In this document: positions 11,623 to 22,074 of the stretch, piece by piece
Layout of the letters: each line of letters starts with the position of its first letter
Numbering within the stretch: the stretch's first letter is position 1
Assembly: GCA_029215795.1 (NCBI GenBank)
Contig: JARDYH010000002.1
Location: 7,259,501-7,323,500 of the forward strand
Direction: 5' to 3'
Source: Anniella stebbinsi
Taxonomy: Eukaryota > Chordata > Lepidosauria > Squamata > Anniellidae
Length of the DNA: 64,000 nucleotides
The notes under the pieces: model-generated
The model's database searches: none
What the model saw: the letters and a program-made list of their open reading frames with translations, nothing else
Told to the model about the DNA's origin: nothing
Position numbers and translations under genes: made by a program

Positions 11623-12805
11623 ATACTCTGAGTAACACTATGCAGGTGTGTCAGGCTGCCATTTTAATTTCCCACAGTGTTCCTGATGCCACTCTGAAGC
11701 ATTGTCGGAAAGTAAAATGGTGGTCCTCATCCACTCAACATTGTTGCTGGTCATCACCTCTGCAAGGGGGTTGGGCTTGCCAACAGAGGAGGTCCATCAG
11801 AGTGTACCCATCAAAGCTGGAGCCAAACAAAATTGCATAGATGGAGGTGGAATGGGCACTTGCCCATTCCACTGTTTCTCTGTGGGAGAACAAAAACAAA
11901 CAAACCAGGCATAGACATTTCTTGTATCCACAAGGGCAGCATACGTTGAACACACAGACACAAACATGCTCAGCCATGAAGATCTCCTTGTCCAAGGATG
12001 GACGATGCTGAGAATAAGCGATGGGATTGCTGGGGGAAGAGTTGAAAGCCCACAAATGATCCTGATCCAGACCAGATCACTGGGAGGGGCCAAGGTTAAA
12101 GCCTCCCTCCTCCACCTCTGGGTGACCATAATCCAGGTTTTTTTATTATTATTTCCCTGCCACTATTAGCAGGGGGAAACAGTAATCTGTTCCCTGATAT
12201 TCAGCTGATGGTTGTATGGAAAAGTGAATGGGCTACTTCAGGGTTCTGCGGATCACACAGAGGGTGGCCAAGGGCTATACACACAAATAACACACACATA
12301 CCAGCTTGCTGTGTTGTACTCTAGGTAAAGATCTGATCCTGTCGGTTGCAAACCAACAAAAGCAAACTGGTGTTCTAAACGTTGATTGAGTTGACTGGCC
12401 TCCTTTGACTCTCTCCTCCCTACAATGATGGTTTAACATGTGCAGAGGGCTTTACGTATGGTGGGACATATATAATATGACATAACAAAGTATAATAATA
12501 TTGATGTATCACAGTGAGAGATTTTGCAACTCTCTTCACACTACTCTTGATTCCCTTTAGCACACATACATGAACACATGCACACATAGCTTTTACTGTA
12601 GGGGGTTTGCCTGATGATGAGCTTTCACGAGTGCTCTCAATTTTGCTTTATAGAAAAATTGGTAAGGATCTAGAGACATGCACAATTGTCTCTCATTTCT
12701 CCCCCACTAGCCATATTGAAAGTAGTGCAGAGCTGTTTGAGGTATTTGCACAGGAGCAAAACTGAGGGGCGACCTCTTGCAGTAACTCTTGTGAGGCTCT
12801 GGCTG
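11623..12805. other. No gene; unique-looking DNA
   Basis: Several overlapping open frames of 60-110 residues at 11640-12170 show no domain and no consistent frame. No repeat family recognised. This is ordinary intergenic sequence as far as I can see. Confidence 0.45.
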
Positions 12806-12825
12806 GTGGCTACTAGGGGTGTGCA

Positions 12826-12950
12826 TCGGATCGGATCCGATCCACGATCCGAATCCGATCCGCCCCAAAATCGGGAAAATCCGATCCGATCCGATCCGAT
12901 CAACCTCCGATCCGATCCGATCCGACGAGGTCCGATCCGGATCGGACGCC
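12826..12950. repeat. Left subterminal GATCGG array of element B
   Basis: Dense overlapping GATCGG/CCGATCC words lie directly inside the left terminus and stop at the CGCCATTTTGAATGC boundary at about 12948. The matching array at the other end is 16250-16360, with a partly different order. Possible transposase-binding array (inference). Confidence 0.8.
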
Positions 12951-13140
12951 ATTTTGAATGCTTTTTCCCATAGCCAAGTATTGTTTTACAAAAACGCCTA
13001 TAACTTTTTCATTTTTAAAGATAGAAGGATGAAACTTGGGCACATTATACACTGGTTAGGGATAGTTATCTGTGAGAAATTTCAGAAAGATTGGTGCATG
13101 CGTTTTGTGGCAATTAATTGTTTAATAAATACCCAGAAAT

Positions 13141-13756
13141 GCCTATAACTTTGTCATTTTTAAAGTTACAAACATGAAACTTTGCCACATTGTAGGTGGT
13201 ACCTTGGGACCTATCTGTGAGAAATTTCAGAAACTTAGGTGCTTGCCTTGTGTGGCAATTAATTTTAGAAAAATGGGTAGTAGTGGGGTAAATACATTTA
13301 CGCCTCCCATTTTTTTATTTTTGAAGATACAAACAGGAAACTTGGGCACATTACAGGTACCACTTGCCTTTATATGTGTGTGAAATTTCAGAAACATTGG
13401 AGCTTGCCTTGTGTGGCAATTAATTTTTGAAACAATGAGGAAAGAAACACCTATAACTTTGTCATTTTTAAAGTTACACACATGAAACTTTGCCACATTG
13501 TAGGTGGTACCTTGGGACCTATCTGTGAGAAATTTCAGAAACTTAGGTGCTTGCCTTGTGTGGCAATTAATTTTAGAAAAATGGGTAGTAGTGGGGTAAA
13601 TACATTTACGCCTCCCATTTTTTTATTTTTGAAGATACAAACAGGAAACTTGGGCACATTACAGGTACCACTTGCCTTTATATGTGTGTGAAATTTCAGA
13701 AACATTGGAGCTTGCCTTGTGTGGCAATTAATTTTTGAAACAATGAGGAAAGAAAC
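13141..13756 (+). repeat. 308-bp tandem duplication in the left arm of B
   Basis: 13141-13448 and 13449-13756 are nearly identical two-unit blocks, giving the same 69-residue frame twice. The right arm carries only one equivalent block, so the duplication postdates formation of the inverted arms or was lost from one side. Confidence 0.85.
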
Positions 13757-14038
13757 ACCTATAACTTTGTCATTTTTAAAGTTACACACATGAAACTTTG
13801 CCACATTGTAGGTGGTACCTTGGGACCTATGTGTGTGAAATTTCCGAAACATAGGTGCTTGCCTTGTGTGGCAATTAATTTTTTAATAAATACCCAGGAA
13901 TGCCTATAACTTTGTCATTTGTAAAGTTACACACATGAAACTTTGCCACATTGTAGGCGGTACCTTGGGACCCATGTGTGTAAAATTTCAGAAACGTAGG
14001 TGCTTGTATTGTGTGGCAATTAATTTTTGAAACAATGA

Positions 14039-14178
14039 GGGATTCATTGGACAGCACTTGCCCATAGGGATTCATTGGACAGTACTTGCCCATAGGGATT
14101 CATTGGACAGTACTTTCCTATAGGAAATCATTGGAAAGCACTTGCCCATAGAAAATCATTGGAAAGCACTTGCCCATT
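14039..14178 (+). repeat. 28-bp minisatellite, five copies (left arm of B)
   Basis: Units start at 14039, 14067, 14095, 14123 and 14151, each built on ATTCATTGGACAG.ACTTGCCCATA with a few variants. The mirror site in the right arm has four copies. Confidence 0.9.
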
Positions 14179-14616
14179 GAGAAATACAGTTATGCCTCCC
14201 ACTTTTTTATTTTTGAAGATACAAACAGGAAACTTGGGCACATTGTAGACTGGTTAGGGATAGTTATCTGTGAGAAATTTCAGAAAGATTGGTGCATGCG
14301 TTTTGTGGCAATTAATTTTTTAATAAATACCCAGGAATGCCTATAACTTTGTCATTTTTAAAGTTACATACATGAAACTTTGCCACATTGTAGGTGGTAC
14401 CTTGGGACCTATGTGTGTAAAATTTCAAAAACGTAGGTGCTTGCCTTGTATGGCAATTAATTTTAGAAAAATGGGTAGTAGTGGGGTAAATACATTTACG
14501 CCTCCCATTTTTTTATTTTTAAAGATACAAACAGGAAACATGGGCACATTACAGGGAACACTTCACTTGATATGTGTGTAAAATTTCAGAATGATAGGTC
14601 CAGGCATTTGGTGGCT

Positions 14617-14919
14617 ACGAATTTTTTAGATTAAAAGTTATTAACCTTTTTTACACAGAGGCTGGGGCTGTCAATTGCACCCTCCCGCCTCCCGGGAAGA
14701 AGAAGGAAACACTTTCTCTCATCTCTTTTATCCTTGCACGCTTGGCTGCAACTGAGCTAGTATCCATTACAAAAGGAGAAACAAAGTAGCACTTGGCTCG
14801 TGTCTGCTTTGATACTTTCACTCAAGCAGAACGGCTGAGCCTAGGATCACTCTCTCTCGCTGGGATCGTTACAGGAGAAATTTTCTACAGTCTTCAAAGT
14901 GGTGTGTGCAGACACCTTG
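14617..14919. other. Spacer between the arms of B
   Basis: About 300 bp of non-palindromic sequence contains CCTCCCGCCTCCCGGGAAG and AGTATCCATTACA. The same words occur in the spacer of element G (63250-63640), so both giant elements descend from one core. No open frame of note. Confidence 0.7.
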
Positions 14920-16249
14920 CCACCACATGCCTGGACCTATCATTCTGAAATTTTACACACATATCAAGTGAAGTGTTCCCTGTAATGTGCCCATGTTTCC
15001 TGTTTGTATCTTTAAAAATAAAAAAATGGGAGGCGTAAATGTATTTACCCCACTACTACCCATTTTTCTAAAATTAATTGCCATACAAGGCAAGCACCTA
15101 CGTTTTTGAAATTTTACACACATAGATCCCAAGGCACCACCTACAATGTGGCAAAGTTTCATGTATGTAACTTTAAAAATGACAAAGTTATAGGCATTCC
15201 TGGGTATTTATTAAAAAATTAATTGCCACAAAACGCATGCACCAATCTTTCTGAAATTTCTCACAGATAACTATCCCTAACCAGTCTACAATGTGCCCAA
15301 GTTTCCTGTTTGTATCTTCAAAAATAAAAAAGTGGGAGGCATAACTGTATTTCTCAATGGGCAAGTGCTTTCCAATGATTTTCTATGGGCAAGTGCTTTC
15401 CAATGATTTCCTATAGGAAAGTACTGTCCAATGAATCCCTATGGGCAAGTGCTGTCCAATGAATCCCTCATTGTTTCAAAAATTAATTGCCACACAATAC
15501 AAGCACCTACGTTTCTGAAATTTTACACACATAGGTCCCAAGGTACCGCCTACAATGTGGCAAAGTTTCATGTGTGTAACTTTACAAATGACAAAGTTAT
15601 AGGCATTCCTGGGTATTTATTAAAAAATTAATTGCCACACAAGGCAAGCACCTATGTTTCTGAAATTTCACACACATAGGTCCCAAGGTACCACCTACAA
15701 TGTGGCAAAGTTTCATGTGTGTAACTTTAAAAATGACAAAGTTATAGGTGTTTCTTTCCTCATTGTTTCAAAAATTAATTGCCACACAAGGCAAGCTCCA
15801 ATGTTTCTGATTTTTCACACACATATCAAGGCAAGTGGTACCTGTAATGTGCCCAAGTTTCCTGTTTGTATCTTCAAAAATAAAAAAATGGGAGGCGTAA
15901 ATGTATTTACCCCACTACTACCCATTTTTCTAAAATTAATTGCCACACAAGGCAAGCACCTAAGTTTCTGAAATTTCTCACAGATAGGTCCCAAGGTACC
16001 ACCTACAATGTGGCAAAGTTTCATGTTTGTAACTTTAAAAATGACAAAGTTATAGGCATTTCTGGGTATTTATTAAACAATTAATTGCCACAAAACTCAT
16101 GCACCAATCTTTCTGAAATTTCTCACAGATAACTATCCCTAACCAGTGTATAATGTGCCCAAGTTTAATCCTTCTATCTTTACAAATGAAAAAGTTATAG
16201 GCGTTTTTGTAAAACAATACTTGGCTATGGGAAAAAGCATTCAAAATGG
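14920..16249 (-). repeat. Right arm of B (inverted copy of the left arm)
   Basis: Reading the minus strand reproduces the left arm in order: about eight units of 145-161 bp plus the minisatellite. It lacks the second 308-bp block. Scattered differences from the left arm show the arms are not freshly copied, in contrast to element G. Confidence 0.85.
15357..15468 (-). repeat. 28-bp minisatellite, four copies (right arm of B)
   Basis: Reverse-complement counterpart of 14039-14178 with one unit fewer. Copy-number change on one arm indicates slippage after the palindrome formed. Confidence 0.88.
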
Positions 16250-16385
16250 CGTCCGATCCGGATCGGACATCCGGTCCGATCCGATCCGACCATCCTCCGA
16301 TCCGATCCGATCCGACCCCCCAGGTCCGATTCCGATCCGCTATCCGATCCGATCCGGGGGGTCAGTGCACATCCCTAGTGGCTAC

Positions 16386-16742
16386 CAGTTTCCTTTCTAC
16401 AAAACCTCCGGGAGGTGCTAAGTCATCCCTGTGAAGAACTCCCAAAATTTACTCCACCCATACACCAAAATCCACATGATATACTCCGCCAGTCTGAAAA
16501 TGAGCTTGCAAAGAGGCATTGTTGTTCAGCACTAGGATCCCATGACTTTTCCAGCAGCTCTGTCTAAAGAGTAGGGATGTATGAGGAATTGATTTCAGTT
16601 CGCTTTAGGCCAGAATCAACCCATTTCACACCTCGCAAACACAGACTCAAATACAAGCTGAGGTTAAAGTCTGTACATATCCAAGCTTGCGATGTGATTC
16701 GTAGGAGGCCCCTATTGGAGCAGTGGGGGGGGGCAGGAATGA
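16386..16742. other. No gene; possible MITE start
   Basis: TAGGGATGTATGAGG at 16572 resembles a hAT-type terminus shared with the element at 58324, but its partner end was not found. Otherwise unique-looking. Confidence 0.4.
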
Positions 16743-16746
16743 CACA

Positions 16747-16809
16747 CTTTCCCCTCCTCCTCTCCAATCGGGGCCCTTAAAGCCCCGATTGGAGCGGAGG
16801 AGGGGAAAG
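16747..16809. repeat. 28-bp-stem hairpin
   Basis: 16747-16774 and 16782-16809 are inverted copies with one mismatch around a 7-nt loop (CCTTAAA). The stem contains CCAATCGGGGC. It is probably an internal part of a decayed foldback MITE starting near 16572. It is not followed by a T run, so nothing suggests a transcription terminator. Confidence 0.75.
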
Positions 16810-17104
16810 CACACTTTCTCCAGCCTCTGCAAAGCATGTCATTCACAACGGCCATGCTAATGGCAGCTGCCAATAGCATGTTGGGTGGTGGTGGTGACTG
16901 TAGGCCCTGGGAAGCACGCTGTCCCACCCCCACTGGGTGTCCTTTGTTATTGTTTCTCAGATATGGTCACCCTAATTTGCACATCACCACTAAGGGAGGG
17001 GATAGCCCCCAAATATAGTTCAAATCTCAATATAGGCAAAATTTCAGTAGCAAAGCTATCCTAGAACAGATGTGTCTAGGGTCACCATATGGAAAGGAGA
17101 ACAG

Positions 17105-18278
17105 TAGGGATGTGCACTGGATCGGACCCGATCCACGATCCAAGTCCGGTCCAGTGGGAAATCGGATAAATTATCCGATTTCCGATCCCGCAGCTGGATC
17201 GGCCGATCCAATCCGAACCGGTCCGAAAAGGCTCCGAACAGGTTCGGCGGATCGGCGGATCGGCGGGCGCCCACTGGCGCCCACCGCCGCTTCCATTGGC
17301 GGGCGCCAGCAGGCGCCCGCCGATGAAAGTGGAAGCGGGGGGGGAGGAGGGGGGCGCTTACCTTCTCGGCCCGTCCGCTCCCGTCCGGCACTAGCAGCTA
17401 CTACCAGCGGGCTCCGCGGCCTGCTCCAGGGTGGCGCGCCGGGTGATGTCATCACCCGGCACGCTACTCTAGAGCAGGCGGTGGAGCCCGCTGGTAGTAG
17501 CCGCCGGCGCCGGACGGGAGCGGACGGGCCGAGAAGGTAAGCAGGGGGTGTGTGGAGGGGAGGAGGGGGCGCGTGGAGGGGGGCCCTTACCTTCCCGGCC
17601 CGGCCGCTCCCGTCCGGCGCCGGCGACTACTACTACCAGCAGGCTCCGCGGCCTGCTCTAGGGTGGCGCGCCGGGTGATGTCATCACCCGGCGCGCTACT
17701 CTAGAGCAGGCCGCGGAGCCTGCTGGTAGTAGCCGCCTGCCCCGGACGGGGGCGGACGGGCCGAGAAGGTAAGCAGGGGGTGCGTGGAGGGGAGGCGCGC
17801 TACTCGAGAGTAGGCCGCGGAGCCCGCTGGTAGTAGCCGCCGGCGCCGGATGGGAGCGGACGGGCCGAGAAGGTAAGCAGTGGCGGGGAAGGGGGCTTAC
17901 CCCCCCCGGAGCCATCCGCTTCTATCCGCTGGCGCCCACGGGCGCCAGCGGATGGAAGCGGACGGCCCCAGGGGGGTTAGGGAGTGCGGGGGAGGGGGCT
18001 TACCTGCCGGGGCCGTCCACAGCGGACGGCCCCGGGGGGGGGAGGGAGTTAGGCCCCCCCTCACCCACCCGCCGCCATTTTTTCCTCATAGACTTGCATT
18101 GCAATGCAAGTCTATGGGGAAAAAAATGGCGGCCGATCCAAAAATTTACGATTTTTGGGTCGGGATCGGACTCGATCCGGTCCGGGGGGCCTCCGATTTT
18201 GTCCGAACCGGTCCGTGACAAAATTGGAGGTCCCGATCCGGGTCCCGATCCGATCCGGGGGGTCCGTGCACACCCCTA
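17105..18278 (+). mobile_element. Element C: complete GC-rich foldback hAT-like element, 1174 bp
   Basis: It begins TAGGGATGTGCA, ends TGCACACCCCTA, and is flanked by exact duplications GAGAACAG (17097-17104 and 18279-18286). Subterminal GATCGG/TCCGAACCGG words lie at both ends. The interior is very GC- and CpG-rich and made of successive hairpins: a GGGCGCC palindrome (17260-17325), two and a half hairpins with TGATGTCATCA centres (17356-17880), a GGCGCC-centred hairpin (17900-17970) and a TTGCATTGCAATGCAA hairpin near 18075-18130. Same family as F (60573) and E (reverse). No transposase; long open frames are by-products of GC content. Confidence 0.93.
17356..17542. repeat. Large hairpin module in element C
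   Basis: The arms run from GCTTACCTTCTCGGCCCG to its complement CGGGCCGAGAAGGTAAGC, each about 85-90 nt, around GGGTGATGTCATCACCC. The module repeats at about 17584-17775 and partly at 17792-17880. The outer edge of each arm carries AAGGTAAG, a good match to a vertebrate 5' splice-site consensus; functional meaning is unknown. Confidence 0.85.
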
Positions 18279-18400
18279 GAGAACAGGGCTCCTGTATCTT
18301 TAAGAGCAGTATAGAAAAGGGAATTTCAGCAGGTGTCATTTTTATGCATGCAGCACCTGGTGCAATCCCCTCTTCATCAAAACAGTTCAAGCTGCAGGAG

Positions 18401-18720
18401 TAGGCTGACCATATGAAAAGAAGGACAGGGCTCATGTAACTTTAACAGTTGTAGAGAAAAGGGAATTTCAGCCAGTGTCATTTGTATGCAATTAGTTCCT
18501 GGTGAAATTCCCTCTTCATCACAACAGTTAAAGGTGCAGGCACTATACTAGAGTGACCAGATACAAAAGAAGGCAGGGCCCCTGCAACTTTAACAGTTGT
18601 GACGAAGAGGGAATTTCACCAGAAACTAATTGCATACAAATGACACTGGCTGAAATTCCCTTTTCTCTACTACTGTTAAAGTTACATGAGCCCTGTCCTC
18701 CTTTTCATATGTTCAGCCTA
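18401..18720. mobile_element. Family-P MITE, copy 5 (nested)
   Basis: The 320-bp element is flanked by exact duplications TGCAGGAG (18393-18400 and 18721-18728). The target is the middle of the older family-P copy at 17077-18906. This shows family members inserted into one another at different times. Confidence 0.92.
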
Positions 18721-18906
18721 TGCAGGAGCTATTCTAGAGTGACCAGATACAAAAGAGGGCAGGGTTCCTGCAGCTTTCACTGTTGCGACGAAGAGGGCAT
18801 TTCACCAGGTGCTGCATGCTTACCAATGACACCTGCTGAAGTTCCCTTTTCTATGCAATTGTTAAAGATACAGGAACCCAGACCTCCTTTTCATAGGGTC
18901 ACCCTA

Positions 18907-19553
18907 GCTGTGTTGAGGTTGGCAGGAGGTACACGGCGCAATACACTAACTCAGAGTTCTCCTCCCTTATCTAGAGCAGCAGCTTTAAGCTGGTCCACTT
19001 TGCTCCACCGAAGCAGAACAAAGTGACTCAAGAGGGGCCTTATATATCTTTCAGGATAATAAATAAACGGCAACACTCAGTACTTCCGAGATTACGCTTT
19101 TCATTTTCAAAGCCACTGTGCAAACATTAACTAATTAATCCTCATGGCTCCCATATGAGGCTGCCTTAGTATTAATAATGTTTGGCATTTATATGGGCCC
19201 TTTGAGTGACTGATCTGAGAGACATTTGAAATGTTAATTTGTATTATTATCTATTTGTTCCACGTACGCCCTAGTGATATCGGAAGAAGTCACTGAGTCC
19301 CTAGACCAATGTAGCATGTAAGCAGCCATTTATCCCCATTTTATAGGCGATAGTACTGAGGCATGAAAAGAACTAAACTCTGAGCCCCAATGGAGACAAA
19401 TGTATTTATTTATTTATTTATTTATTGGTTTGCGTGTGTTTTTCAGAGTGCTGTAAGTGGTATGATAGAGGACAATTCTTTCCAGTCTATGACAGTTTTG
19501 CATGTTTTTTTTTACTTTTTTTTTTTTAAAAAAAGGTATGAATATTCATTTAT

Positions 19554-19589
<36 letters not shown>

Positions 19590-19660
19590 TGAATTATGTG
19601 TTTTTTTCTGAAAGTGTGTTTAAATTTGTGGGTGTTTTTTTTTCAAAATACATACTTAAA
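18907..19660. other. No gene; contains dinucleotide repeats
   Basis: Unique-looking AT-rich DNA with a (TTTA)n patch at 19404-19424, poly-T and poly-A runs at 19504-19535 and a (CA)n(TA)n tract at 19553-19590. No family recognised. Confidence 0.45.
19553..19590. repeat. (CA)n(TA)n microsatellite
   Basis: An uninterrupted CA run is followed directly by a TA run. Confidence 0.9.
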
Positions 19661-19664
19661 TTAT

Positions 19665-19740
19665 TGAATCATAGAATAGTAGAGTTGGACGGGGCCTATA
19701 AGGTTATCAAGTCCAACCCCCTGTTCAACACAGAAATCCA
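19665..19740 (-). mobile_element. CR1 LINE 3' end fragment
   Basis: On the minus strand this reads through the CR1 3' end (GGGGTTGGACTTGATAACC-like segment to ACTCTACTATTCTATGATTC). It matches the copies at 21243, 37907 and 57633. It is cut by the family-P MITE at 19748. Confidence 0.8.
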
Positions 19741-19747
19741 CTTTAAC

Positions 19748-20067
19748 CAGGCTGACCATATGAAAAGGAGGACAGGACTCATGTAACTTTAATAGTTGTA
19801 GAGAAAAGGGAATTTCAGCCAGTGTCATTTGTATGCAATTAGTCCCTGGTGAAATCCCCTCTTCATCACAACAGTTTAAGTTGCAGGCACTATACTAGAG
19901 TGACCATATACAAAAGAAGGCAAGGCCCCTGCAACTTTAACTGTTGTGATGAAGAGGGAATTTCACCAGGAACTAATTGCATACAAATGACACTGGCTGA
20001 AATTCCCTTTTCTCTACAACTGTTAAAGTTACAGGAGCCCTGTCCTCCTTTTCATATGGTCAGCCTA
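19748..20067. mobile_element. Family-P MITE, copy 6
   Basis: This 320-bp palindrome has exact duplications ACTTTAAC at 19740-19747 and 20068-20075. The first base is C instead of T. It is inserted at the end of a CR1 fragment. Confidence 0.92.
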
Positions 20068-20075
20068 ACTTTAAC

Positions 20076-20795
20076 TGATACATCAGCTGCATAACAACTC
20101 ATCACATCTGAGACTTCACAATTTTGGCCTGGACTTCAAGTAAACTTCTAAAATTTGTTGAGGAATGAATCCTTCCATTTATCCACAGCAATAGCTTTCA
20201 TTATTGTGCCAATATAATTGCCTTTTCTGAAGAAGCTTATCACGAAATGGGTTGGAAATATATCCAGAAGCCTCTTTTATCGTTGTCTGTTTGACCAAAC
20301 ACTCTTTATTTAGCCGTGTAGTTCATTAATACAAACTGTAAAGGGCATTGTACTAGTACACAATCAATGCTATTTCTTGTTACAGTGATGATACTGTTTA
20401 TATAGTCTATATAAATTGATATAGTTGATAAAAAGTATTTGCTTACCCCAGTTTTGAAGTGTTTCATTATATGCAGTTGTGTGCCTTGCACCTTATAACT
20501 GTTGGAATCCACCTTAAAGCATTCCTGACAGATCATACTGTCTGTGCCTACTGGCTAGCACTATGGATATCCCGCAGTTGCAAAGGTGCTGGTAACTGAA
20601 GGACTGGCTAATACACCAGGGGAAAAATATCTGTTTAGCAAATTTTACTATTTGGCATGATTTGGGGTGAGCAGGGGTGTTGAAGATCCAGCAGGGAAAC
20701 ATCATGAAGAATCCAAGGGTATCATGAAACTGCATGAGAGGAAAAGGGAATGCAGAACCCCATAGCCACACTTGGACATGGGGGGGAAAACAAAT
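20076..20795. other. No gene; small CR1 shred
   Basis: Mostly unique-looking. About 20505-20535 (AATCCACCTTAAAGCATTCC) matches the CR1 3' end on the minus strand. No exon-like frame. Confidence 0.4.
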
Positions 20796-21023
20796 TGGCT
20801 GAATTTGGACAACACGATAGTCAATGGTGTGGTAATAATCAACTTTACAGTTGTTCATCTAGGGGGTACTCCCCACACAACATGGTAATAAATAATCAAC
20901 CGTGGTGTGGATTAGGATCAACGCTGAGTTGACTATGGCAGCATTCGGATGACACGATAGTCAATACAACTGATGATTGTTCCCCCTCCCCCAGTTGCTT
21001 ATTGTGTCGTCCGAATTCAGCCA
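20796..21023. mobile_element. 228-bp MITE (family Q), copy 2
   Basis: Same length and about 95% identical by eye to 8500-8727, with ends TGGCTGAATTTGGAC and GTCCGAATTCAGCCA. Both copies are followed by TGAGTATT, so either the insertion site is preferred or the element border is a few bases further out. Confidence 0.8.
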
Positions 21024-21242
21024 TTGAGTATTGTTCAGCTACAGCAGTCAATTTGCTCCCCAGCTGAGCTTTGATACTAGAAGTGAACTCAAATGGGAGA
21101 GAGGTTCCTGGAGACAGAGACTACAAAGTAGGTAAATGATGTACATGGAGGCAGTTCAGCCCCTCACCCACATGCTTCCTGTACTGTAGATTGAAGTCTC
21201 ACCACCCTTTTCTATTTATTTCTTTTACTTATTTACAATATT

Positions 21243-21625
21243 TATCATAGAATCATAGCATAGTAGAGTTGGAAGGGGCTTATAAAACCATTGAGTCCAA
21301 TCCCCTGCTCAATGCAGGAATCCACCTTAAAGCATACTTGACAGGTGGTTCTCCAGCTGCATCTTGAATGCCTCTAGTATGGGAGAGCCCACTAAATCCC
21401 TAGGTCATTGGTTCCATTGTCATACCACTGAAACAGACAGGAAGTTTCTGCCAGATGTCCAGCTGGAATCTGGCTTCCTGTAACTTGAGGCCATTATTCT
21501 GCTTCCTGCACTCTCTGGGATGATCAAGAAGAGATCCTGGCCCTCCTCTGTGTGACAACCTTTCAAGTATTTGAAGAGTGCTATCATGTCTCTCCTCAGT
21601 CTTCTCTTCTCTTGTTTCCCTTTAC
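21243..21625 (-). mobile_element. CR1 LINE 3' end, minus strand
   Basis: The minus strand reads through the last coding part and 3' UTR of CR1. It contains GAGAGACATGATAGCACTC, GCCAGATTCCAGCTGGACA and GGGCTCTCCCATACTAGAG, then the tail with ATTCTATGATAAA. Tail octamers of the ATTCTATG type are characteristic of CR1. 5'-truncated and non-functional. Confidence 0.88.
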
Positions 21626-22066
21626 ACAAGAGGGATTATCCTGCCTTTACATAGACTGTTGTGTGTTCTGTTGCTGATGGTTCTGTGAAATAGTTCAGAG
21701 TAAACATTCAGTTCATACAGGGCATTAACCTCAACTGTTGGCATCACCCATTGTCCTGAATGAACTTAGATTGTGACATCAAACACACCCAACATTGTAG
21801 CTGGATATTACATGGGATGATTAGTGATGGAGTTTAAAGGAAGCTTATCTGCCATTAATTGCTTCAAGGAGCCGTAAGGATTCTGGGACATAGTTTTATT
21901 AAAGCTATGGGCTTAGGTGGAGGGAAGAAAACAGGAAAGGAGAGATGGGAAATCATGTGGTTTGCTTGCAGGAAGCCACAGGATCAGTCTGTAGCATCTC
22001 CAGTTAAAAGCTAGTAGGTGGAAGGAAAGACCTTTCCCTGAGTCCACGGATAGCTGTAGCCAAACA
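21626..22066. other. No gene seen
   Basis: Unique-looking sequence between a CR1 fragment and element H. No family recognised. Confidence 0.4.
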
Positions 22067-22074
22067 GAATATAG

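Larger units (their letters stand above)
12996..14616 (+). repeat. Left arm of B: ten head-to-tail units of about 145-161 bp
   Basis: Diverged units start with GCCTATAAC or GCCTCCCA at 12996, 13141, 13302, 13449, 13610, 13757, 13902, 14194, 14339 and 14500. Spacing alternates 145, 161 and 147 bp. Each unit contains a CATTTTTAAAG box, a GAAACTT...CACATT box, a GAAATTTCAGAAA box and GTGGCAATTAATTTT. It behaves like satellite DNA carried inside a transposon arm. Confidence 0.85.
12814..16377. mobile_element. Element B: complete 3.56-kb foldback hAT-like element
   Basis: It begins TAGGGGTGTGCA and ends TGCACATCCCTA, with an exact 8-bp duplication GTGGCTAC at 12806-12813 and 16378-16385. Both ends carry subterminal GATCGG-type arrays. 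The left arm (to about 14616) and right arm (from about 14920) are inverted copies of each other around a spacer of about 300 bp. The left arm is about 360 bp longer because of a tandem duplication and one extra minisatellite copy. There is no transposase; many short frames recur simply because the units repeat. Ends and duplication length place it with hAT; the non-autonomous foldback state is seen directly. Confidence 0.93.
17077..18906. mobile_element. Family-P MITE, copy 4, carrying two later insertions
   Basis: The outer ends are TAGGGTCACCATATG (17077) and GGTCACCCTA (18897-18906). The flanking 8-mers GATGTGTC and GCTGTGTT agree at 6 of 8 positions. Element C (17105-18278) interrupts it 28 bp in, and a second family-P copy (18401-18720) interrupts its middle. 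The remaining outer sequence adds up to one ordinary element of about 320 bp. Confidence 0.85.

Noticed and set aside
13174..16024. Repeated 69-105-residue frames (MKLCHIVGG type) in element B, also in G
   Set aside because: Identical frames recur because the 145-161-bp units repeat; no start context, no domain, non-coding foldback arms.
16747..16809. Hairpin as a transcription terminator or microRNA precursor
   Set aside because: No T run follows, the short loop and GC-rich 28-bp stem fit a foldback MITE interior better, and nothing indicates transcription.
17070..18218. Long GC-rich open frames (up to 156 residues) inside element C, and similar ones in E and F
   Set aside because: They overlap on both strands, span hairpins and carry no domain; they result from high GC content and few stops.
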